Shown here one piece after another: positions 16,723 through 21,947 of a DNA stretch of 21,947 nucleotides. The DNA is from Cytophagales bacterium (GTDB taxonomy: Bacteria > Bacteroidota > Bacteroidia > Cytophagales > Cyclobacteriaceae), in contig DNZD01000064.1 of assembly GCA_003504855.1 (NCBI GenBank), positions 1 to 21,947 on the forward strand, given 5' to 3'. Below the pieces are notes generated by a model that ran no database searches, was not told the DNA's origin, and saw nothing but the letters and a program-made list of their open reading frames with translations. The position numbers and the translations under genes are program-made. The stretch's first letter is position 1. Each line of letters starts with the position of its first letter.

Positions 16723-16730
16723 TACCTTTG
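16723..16730 (+). promoter_or_regulatory. Predicted -7 promoter box of tRNA-Arg
   Basis: TACCTTTG matches TAnnTTTG exactly and ends 23 nt before the tRNA 5' end, a sensible distance for a short processed leader. No strong -33 element is visible. Confidence 0.5.
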
Positions 16731-16753
16731 GCGCTCTTTGGTCAATTCGACCA

Positions 16754-16828
16754 GGCCTCGTAGTTCAATGGATAGAATAGAAGTTTCCTAAACTTTTGAT
16801 ACAGGTTCGATTCCTGTCGAGGCTACCA
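16754..16828 (+). tRNA. tRNA-Arg, anticodon CCT, with encoded CCA
   Basis: A full cloverleaf can be folded by hand. Acceptor GGCCTCG (16754-16760) pairs with CGAGGCT (16818-16824), with a terminal G-U. The D stem is GTTC/GAAT. Anticodon stem GAAGT/ACTTT encloses loop TTCCTAA, giving anticodon CCT, which reads AGG. T stem ACAGG/CCTGT encloses loop TTCGATT. Discriminator A is followed by a genomically encoded CCA. Confidence 0.96.
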
Positions 16829-17092
16829 TACGAGAAAGCTTGGAGTTAACTCACCCAACCTTTGAGCGTTACGACGTTATATGATTTGTGAGCAGGCCGA
16901 GAGTTTCAGTAAGTTCAGGTAGCCAAGCTGGCCAGAAACATTAATGAAACCTTATCCGAACAACTGGTTACAAGAAAAGCATAACCTGGCGTGGCCGCTC
17001 TCCAATTCCTAAAATAGTTCTCCTTTAGGCGTAGCTGATTTAACCGAATCTATGGTTTCGTTTCGTGACTTAATTGGGTAGATTCCATCTTA
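16829..17092. other. 264-nt non-coding interval between tRNA-Arg and the macroglobulin/plug gene
   Basis: No convincing reading frame is present. Small structures seen are a 10-bp palindrome GAGTTAACTC (16843-16852) and an inverted repeat CCTAAA/TTTAGG with a 10-nt spacer (17008-17029). No exact TAnnTTTG box precedes the gene at 17093. I found no second copy of the tRNA 3' end that would mark an integration site. Confidence 0.5.
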
Positions 17093-19657
17093 ATGCAAAT
17101 ACCAGCCTCCATGAGACCCGGGATCCTAATTGCCTGCTTGCTGCTGAGCCGGTTTGCTTTCGGCCAGATATCCGGAATTATCAGTGATAACCGAACCGAT
17201 AAACCCCTGGAAGCCGTCGAGGTCTTCATCCACGGACGTTCTGTATCCGCGGTCACGGATAAGGAAGGGAAATTTCAACTGGATGGAATTTCTCCAGGTT
17301 TCGCAGATCTCATTCTCTATAAGAAAGGATATAACCTGTTCAAGTCATCCATTCGCATTGACCAGGACAAGCGCTATGAGGTTAATCTTGCTTTGCAGCC
17401 GGCACCCAAACAATCAGGCGCTGTTGCACCACCGGAAGAAACGAGTCTTTTCAAAGATGCGTTATTGGGGATCAGTGATTTGGATATCATTAATTCATCA
17501 GCCCTGTCTGTGGTTCAACATAAATCGACAAAGTCTCTGATATCCTCCCAGCCGCTCATCATGATCAATAAGCGATTGGGGTATAAAATAAGGTACTATC
17601 TCAATCAAGCGATTTGGTCTGGCAAGCAATATGATGTGCAAGGGTACTTTACTTTTGAAACTATTCCCGTGAGTGGCAGTAAGGAGATCATTGAGCTGGC
17701 TCAACGGAGGGTGGATGCTTATTCCGGTTCGATGCGGCACCTGCTGAAGAGTCTCGTGTCTGGTACGGCAAAAGAGGAGGGGTTCGAACTCTCACCGCCT
17801 ATAGAGATAAAGCCGTCCATTGCAAATTACTTTGCCTTGATGGTGACTTCTCCGACATCTGTAACGTATCATGGTGTAACCTCCCAAATAACAACTTCCG
17901 GTTCGCTTCAGGCGAGCGCAGACGGGATACTGTTGATCCCACAGCATATGGCAGTAAGCGGCCCCATGTTCGACAAGCGTACTCCCTTTGTGCTGCCGGA
18001 GGATTATATTCCGGTTGTGCCGGGGGCTGATGATTTTATGCAATACTATGAGCGGATTTATGTGCACACCGATAAGCCATATTACTATCCCGGTGAACCG
18101 TTATGGTTCAAGGGGTACATCAATTATTACGAACCATCCTGGCGTGATTCATTAAGCAAAGTGGCTTATGTTGAGCTGATCGATCCTTCCAAAAAGGTAA
18201 TTCTTTCCAAAACACTTCGGATTGACAGCGGATTTTTCCATAGTGACTTCATACTTCCGGACAGCCTGGCTGCAGGCGGATATTTTCTCCGTGCCTACAC
18301 GCAATTGTCCAGGAATTACGGTGACGATAATTTGTTCGTGAAATCGCTACCCGTATTATCGATGGTGGATCGGCTGGATCGCAATCAATCGGTAAATGAT
18401 ACCATTTCCAATCCCCACGTAATTGTGCACCTGGATAAAAAGCGCTATTCAACCAGGGAAAAGATTAGCCTCACCATGGGTGTTAAGGGTAGTGTACCAT
18501 TGCGGGGAAATATTTCAATATCGGTAACGGATGCCGCTCAAGTGATTGATGTACCAACGCATCATACAATTCTGGATCGATACCGGATAGAGCATGGGCA
18601 GCTATTGCCTGATATCGTCATGAAGTACCCGGTTGAGTTTGGTATATCCTATTCGGGTCGATTCCTGAATGACCGAGGCAAGCCAGCGAAAACAAACCTG
18701 ACCATTATTCAGCATAGGCCCCGAAAGGCTTTATTCGCGGAGACAAATGATCTGGGTTATTTTCAGCTAACGGGATTGCAGTTTAGTGATACGGCTACGT
18801 TTTCATTTAAGTCCGATCAGGCAAAAAACTATCCGTTCGGCAAGGTGGAGATTTTGCCGGCTGAAGCTGTGCCTGCAATTAATTTTCCCGAAACAACCCG
18901 AATAGAAATTGAGCATACCGGGGAAGCCCAGCGATTGATTTCAGAATATGAAGTGCCAAAGGACACCAAAATGCTTGAGGCGGTTACCATCAAGGCCTCC
19001 CGGGTTGAACAAGAGGTGAAGCCAATCCGGATGTATGGGGCCGGAGACTATTCCATCCCTGAGAATAGTGTGAAGGTTGGCTACCCGAATCTGTTATATA
19101 CGCTGGTGGGATATCCGGGACTTTATGTTTCACCGGGTCAGGGGATTGTAAAGTTTGTGCGATCCATGAATCAATCTGTTTTTAATGCCAAAAGCCCTTT
19201 AGTGGTAGTGAATGATGTGCCCATGCAAGGAGATGCAGGTGAGGTGCTGAGCCTGTTGGATCCTGCCAACGTTTCTTCCATAGAAGTGTTCCGTCGGGTA
19301 AAACCCATCTTTGGCTCTGAGGGTGCCTTTGGGGTGATTTCCGTTTATACCAAGAATGGATTGTTAGGCACAAAAAACATTATTACACCGAATTTCCAGC
19401 AAATTCGACTACGTGGGTTCTCAAATTCGAGGGTCTTCAAAAGCCCGGATTACTCCAATCCACCTATCGGAACCACTCAGCCCGACTATAGGGCTACGCT
19501 TTATTGGAACCCTGACATTGACATCAGTAGTAACGTTGCAACTGTATCGTTTTTCAGTTCAGACCTGCCTGGGATTTACAGGATAATAATTGAAGGCGTC
19601 CTCTCCAACGGCGAACCGGTGCGGGTGGTGAAGTTGATTGAGGTTGAGGATAAGTGA
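17093..19657 (+). CDS. Exported macroglobulin-like protein with TonB-plug domain and no barrel
   Basis: This is an 854-residue protein of unknown function. A signal peptide runs to FAFGQ (about residue 25; Met7 is an alternative start). Order after it: a carboxypeptidase-regulatory-like beta-sandwich (26-103, GKFQLDGISPGFADLILYKKG); a linker domain of the type found with such folds in Bacteroidota (120-300, including YSGSMRHLLKSLVSGTAKEEGF); an MG2-like macroglobulin domain (321-415, RIYVHTDKPYYYPGEPLWFK); two further beta-sandwich stretches (440-590); a TonB-receptor plug-like domain (about 620-760, SPLVVVNDVPMQ and GAFGVISVYTKNG); and a C-terminal Fn3-like sheet (797-850). No 22-strand barrel follows the plug, and the mature protein contains no cysteine, so there is no macroglobulin thioester. 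It is probably periplasmic or at the cell surface. A GH5-like lipoprotein gene follows after 21 nt. Confidence 0.85.
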   Translation: MQIPASMRPGILIACLLLSRFAFGQISGIISDNRTDKPLEAVEVFIHGRSVSAVTDKEGKFQLDGISPGFADLILYKKGYNLFKSSIRIDQDKRYEVNLALQPAPKQSGAVAPPEETSLFKDALLGISDLDIINSSALSVVQHKSTKSLISSQPLIMINKRLGYKIRYYLNQAIWSGKQYDVQGYFTFETIPVSGSKEIIELAQRRVDAYSGSMRHLLKSLVSGTAKEEGFELSPPIEIKPSIANYFALMVTSPTSVTYHGVTSQITTSGSLQASADGILLIPQHMAVSGPMFDKRTPFVLPEDYIPVVPGADDFMQYYERIYVHTDKPYYYPGEPLWFKGYINYYEPSWRDSLSKVAYVELIDPSKKVILSKTLRIDSGFFHSDFILPDSLAAGGYFLRAYTQLSRNYGDDNLFVKSLPVLSMVDRLDRNQSVNDTISNPHVIVHLDKKRYSTREKISLTMGVKGSVPLRGNISISVTDAAQVIDVPTHHTILDRYRIEHGQLLPDIVMKYPVEFGISYSGRFLNDRGKPAKTNLTIIQHRPRKALFAETNDLGYFQLTGLQFSDTATFSFKSDQAKNYPFGKVEILPAEAVPAINFPETTRIEIEHTGEAQRLISEYEVPKDTKMLEAVTIKASRVEQEVKPIRMYGAGDYSIPENSVKVGYPNLLYTLVGYPGLYVSPGQGIVKFVRSMNQSVFNAKSPLVVVNDVPMQGDAGEVLSLLDPANVSSIEVFRRVKPIFGSEGAFGVISVYTKNGLLGTKNIITPNFQQIRLRGFSNSRVFKSPDYSNPPIGTTQPDYRATLYWNPDIDISSNVATVSFFSSDLPGIYRIIIEGVLSNGEPVRVVKLIEVEDK

Positions 19658-19678
19658 CCGGGGTAATTACCTTTGGAA

Positions 19679-20716
19679 ATGATTTTCCTGAGGAGACTAA
19701 AGCTAAACCTGGGATTCCAACGAATCTGTGGCCTCTTGACCCTTGTTCTGGTTTGTGGCTGTTCTTCAAAACATGAAACGATAGTCCCTTCCGGCCCTTA
19801 TCAGGTGAACAATACCAATATCTTGTTTCAGGGAAGCGCTGTTCAATACATCGGTGCCAATGCCCTGCATGTATTTGGTGGCGGTACCAGTGACATGACT
19901 GCCTGGAAACTAGATATCGCCCGGGAGTTTGTCGGCAATATGAAGGAAACACCGCTGCAAGGCGTCACGATACAGGATGCCAATGGCGCATTTCTTCATT
20001 CTCTGCAGGAAGTTGTTAACAGTCATCGCGCCGATCAACGGGTCATCGTTCTGTGTCCTTTTGGGTGGGATGGAACCGCTGCTACAGTTTTCTCTGGTCT
20101 TCGGCCAGCGCAGACTCCATTTTGGAGTGCGTATTTATCCAAGCTCGCACAGTGGGCTTCATATTTCAAGGATCAACCCGATGTTTGGATTGAGGTGTGG
20201 AATGAACCATACCGTTTTGACCGTGCAGATGGATACACCGATGATACCTGGATACAGGATATGACACAAATGGTCAATGTGATACGGAATGCCGGAAATA
20301 ACAACGTGATTCTGGTACCCTGTGCCGAACAAGGGCAGGATGAAAGTGTGTTAATTAACAGGGGGTCATCTTTTCTTACCGGCAAATACAACATTCTGTT
20401 TGATGTGCACGCCTATGAGAAGTGGCTCCTGGTTTCAAATGCTCAAATGGGAAGCCGCTTGCGACAACTGCACAAATCAAAGCTTCCGGTGTTTTTTGGA
20501 GAGATGGCGCCACACAATGCGGGTGCGCTCATGAATCCCGCCCCATTTCTTGATTCAGCCTATCGCCAGGGATTTTCATTCAGTGCCTGGGTATGGAAAT
20601 ATGATGGATCTGATGTCGACGCCTTGCTCGACGCGAATGGCCAACCCAATAACAACAGCAACAACAATTGGGGCAGCCTGTATAAGGAAGTGGCCTCGCG
20701 TAAACGAAATCCTTAG
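19679..20716 (+). CDS. GH5-like glycoside hydrolase lipoprotein
   Basis: The 345-residue protein has a lipoprotein signal with lipidation at Cys28 (LVLVCGCSS), then a TIM-barrel hydrolase domain of GH5 type. The acid/base glutamate is in EVWNEPYRF (Glu176). A conserved His is in FDVHAYEKW (His244), the nucleophile is in FFGEMAPHN (Glu275), and a C-terminal AWVWKY (303-308) would line the sugar site. Retaining hydrolases of clan A cut beta-glycans such as glucans or mannans; the subfamily is not readable here. A short Asn-rich loop (NNNSNNNW) lies near the end. ATG 19679 is preferred over TTG 19673. The gene follows the macroglobulin/plug gene by 21 nt and is probably co-transcribed. Its last four bases overlap the end of the convergent FMN reductase gene. 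Confidence 0.85.
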   Translation: MIFLRRLKLNLGFQRICGLLTLVLVCGCSSKHETIVPSGPYQVNNTNILFQGSAVQYIGANALHVFGGGTSDMTAWKLDIAREFVGNMKETPLQGVTIQDANGAFLHSLQEVVNSHRADQRVIVLCPFGWDGTAATVFSGLRPAQTPFWSAYLSKLAQWASYFKDQPDVWIEVWNEPYRFDRADGYTDDTWIQDMTQMVNVIRNAGNNNVILVPCAEQGQDESVLINRGSSFLTGKYNILFDVHAYEKWLLVSNAQMGSRLRQLHKSKLPVFFGEMAPHNAGALMNPAPFLDSAYRQGFSFSAWVWKYDGSDVDALLDANGQPNNNSNNNWGSLYKEVASRKRNP

Positions 20717-21276
20717 ACGCCCTTCATCCGGTTGTTGGCTTCCACACACCACAGGAGTTCTTTCAGGAAACCGGCAGCTCTTTTGTCCATGCCCGCAGGA
20801 TCAGCGGGAACACCGGCTTCATTCAGTGCTGTGGCCACATTCGGAACGGGAAACATAGCTGGTATGGTCCATGCCCTCATCTTCCACAGGGTGAATTGAA
20901 GAGAGGTAAGCACCTGCGTCCCGCCGAAAACGCCATCCGAAACCGTAACAATACCTACTGGCTTCTTGTACCACTCGGTATAGAGGAGGTCAATTACATT
21001 CTTCAGGCTCGCCGGATATCCGCCATTGTATTCAGGCGTAACGATGATCACGCCATCCGCTGATTTTATCTTGTCTGCAAAGGCCAGAGTTTCCGGGGCA
21101 GGGTTGGTCTGGAGCCTGAGCCGCTCGTCAAACAACGGAAAGTTATACGTCTTTAGGTCTACGACCTCCGGAGTACCCAATTGGTGAGACTCGATGTATT
21201 GTTTGAAATACAAGCCAACGCGATCGCTGTGTCGTCCGGTGCGGATGCTGGCTGTGAGTATGATAATGTGAGGCAT
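20713..21276 (-). CDS. NADPH-dependent FMN reductase family protein
   Basis: This 187-residue flavodoxin-fold protein has the FMN phosphate loop near the N-terminus (LTASIRTGRHSDRVG, in place of the commoner GSxR start) and the family signature VTPEYNGGYPASLKNVIDLL (positions about 77-98). These proteins use NADPH to reduce FMN, azo dyes, quinones or chromate; the physiological substrate cannot be chosen from sequence. It is cytoplasmic and shows no signal peptide. The minus-strand sequence TACCTTTA (21300-21293), one base off the TAnnTTTG consensus, lies 16 nt before the ATG and may be its promoter. It is convergent with the GH5-like gene and overlaps it by four bases. Confidence 0.92.
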   Translation of the reverse strand: MPHIIILTASIRTGRHSDRVGLYFKQYIESHQLGTPEVVDLKTYNFPLFDERLRLQTNPAPETLAFADKIKSADGVIIVTPEYNGGYPASLKNVIDLLYTEWYKKPVGIVTVSDGVFGGTQVLTSLQFTLWKMRAWTIPAMFPVPNVATALNEAGVPADPAGMDKRAAGFLKELLWCVEANNRMKGV

Positions 21277-21333
21277 GCGGAAGAGATTTACTTAAAGGTA
21301 TTTGTTTCCGTTAATTTTAGTGATATTTATTGA

Positions 21334-21363
21334 GGGAACATTCCGGCGCATGGAAGCGTTCCC
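21334..21363. repeat. Interrupted inverted repeat ahead of the right-edge barrel gene
   Basis: GGGAAC (21334-21339) pairs with GTTCCC (21358-21363). Inside, TTCC pairs with GGAA around a 7-nt loop, with a small internal bulge. It ends 19 nt before the ATG at 21383 and lies between divergent genes, so it may be an operator or a leader hairpin. Confidence 0.5.
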
Positions 21364-21382
21364 ATGAGCAACTATTTATTTA

Positions 21383-21947
21383 ATGAAAGCAATTGTGTGT
21401 ATTCTCTTTCTGGTGATTAGTATTACCGGAAGAGGGCAGCATGTGGAAGCAGATTCTTCCCAAGTGCAAAAACAGCCAACGATGTTTGGCTTCAATGTGG
21501 GGATCGGTTTTTCTGATTTACCGGGACTGCCCAATCATGCATGGACCCACTCGGCATCAATGGGTTTTGGATGGCTGATCACTTTCAACGATCATTGGCG
21601 TTTGGCGCCTGAGTTAAACCTTTCAACACGTGGCACGGATAGAACAGATCGACTCTTGAATGCGGTTCCGCTCCAGGGTTCCCGCACGCAGTTTTCTACT
21701 TTTAATCTGGATATCCCTGTACTGTTGCACTATCAATTCGGAAAAAGGCTATATGCAGGTGTCGGCGTTCAGTTCAGTTATTTGTTAATCGCTGAACAAT
21801 CTACGACCGGTCGTGTGGTTACTGGTGAACAAGTTACCGTCCTCGAGGACATTAGACCACTGATGCACAAGGAGGGGTTTATGATTCCCATTGAAATCGG
21901 GTTATCCACCCAGCGGATGGGATCCATTTATGTGACTGAAAAAATTC
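21383..21947 (+). CDS. PorT-like outer-membrane beta-barrel protein (3' end outside window)
   Basis: The frame starts at ATG 21383 and runs open to the right edge, giving 188 residues. A signal peptide (MKAIVCILFLVISITGRGQ) is followed by alternating beta strands: MFGFNVGIGFSDLPG, ASMGFGWLITFN, WRLAPELNLSTRGTD, FNLDIPVLLHYQFGKRLYAGVGVQFSYLL. The pattern of strand, DIPVLLHY and GVGVQ is typical of the PorT/OMP_b-brl_2 group widespread in Bacteroidota. The role of most members is unknown; PorT itself is linked to the type IX secretion system, but that specific role cannot be claimed here. The gene is divergent from the FMN reductase gene. Confidence 0.82.
   Translation, partial: MKAIVCILFLVISITGRGQHVEADSSQVQKQPTMFGFNVGIGFSDLPGLPNHAWTHSASMGFGWLITFNDHWRLAPELNLSTRGTDRTDRLLNAVPLQGSRTQFSTFNLDIPVLLHYQFGKRLYAGVGVQFSYLLIAEQSTTGRVVTGEQVTVLEDIRPLMHKEGFMIPIEIGLSTQRMGSIYVTEKI

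Noticed and set aside
16843..16852. 10-bp palindrome GAGTTAACTC after tRNA-Arg
   Set aside because: Palindromes of this length are expected about twenty times by chance in a window this size.
16754..17092. tRNA-Arg as a possible integration site for a mobile island
   Set aside because: No integrase, no second copy of the tRNA 3' end and no change in gene character were found nearby.
19668..19675. TACCTTTG, an exact TAnnTTTG match just before the GH5-like gene
   Set aside because: It ends only 3 nt before the ATG, so transcription would start at or inside the start codon; a leaderless message is possible but not supported.
20321..20332. Cys-Ala-Glu-Gln in the GH5-like protein, resembling the CxEQ thioester motif of macroglobulins
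   Set aside because: It is in the hydrolase barrel, lacks the surrounding thioester-domain sequence, and the neighbouring macroglobulin-like protein has no cysteine; taken as chance.
20648..20671. AAC/AAT-rich stretch near the end of the GH5-like gene
   Set aside because: It encodes a short Asn-rich loop in frame; too short to be a repeat element.
21364..21420. 18-codon frame (ATG 21364) overlapping the start of the PorT-like gene
   Set aside because: It is short, out of frame with the clear signal-peptide start at 21383, and has no protein-like feature.

Overview
The window looks like ordinary chromosome of a Bacteroidota bacterium, most likely of the Cytophagales/Cytophagia type. This is inferred from TAnnTTTG promoter boxes instead of TATAAT, the lack of Shine-Dalgarno sequences, and protein types typical of the phylum: PorT-like barrels, a barrel-less TonB-plug protein, and a CpsB-type PHP phosphatase paired with a Wzc-like kinase. 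GC content is near 50 %. I see no insertion sequence, phage, integrase, CRISPR array or plasmid function.

Layout. (1) 2-1791, plus strand: the 3' part of a MocR/YdcR-type aminotransferase-like regulator, then a Mn-type superoxide dismutase with its own promoter and a bidirectional terminator. (2) 8322-1859, minus strand: a tight six-gene run reading TPR protein, phosphosulfolactate synthase (ComA family), DUF368 polyprenyl-phosphate transporter, shikimate dehydrogenase (aroE), uvrB and a small outer-membrane protein. It ends at the same terminator. (3) 14399-8447, minus strand: a polysaccharide export module of GT4 glycosyltransferase, Wza-like lipoprotein, Wzc-like chain-length regulator/BY-kinase, CpsB-like phosphotyrosine phosphatase and an SDR-type reductase, with ATGA overlaps or 2-nt gaps between most genes. 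(4) 14518-16634: hflX (plus) convergent with an exported SMP-30/gluconolactonase-like propeller (minus), then tRNA-Arg(CCT). (5) 17093-20716, plus strand: an 854-residue exported protein combining a carboxypeptidase-regulatory domain, macroglobulin-like domains and a TonB-plug domain without a beta-barrel, followed 21 nt later by a GH5-like lipoprotein. (6) A minus-strand NADPH-dependent FMN reductase and, at the right edge, a truncated PorT-like outer-membrane barrel.

How the parts fit. In the export module the kinase and phosphatase should form a phosphorylation cycle on the kinase's tyrosine-rich tail that controls polymer length and export through the Wza-like pore. The priming transferase, flippase and polymerase are not here. 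The DUF368 transporter in the next run would recycle the polyprenyl phosphate that such export and peptidoglycan synthesis use; this link is inference from family knowledge and proximity. The least understood locus is the macroglobulin/plug protein with the GH5 lipoprotein, which is the best candidate here for an undescribed cell-surface system.
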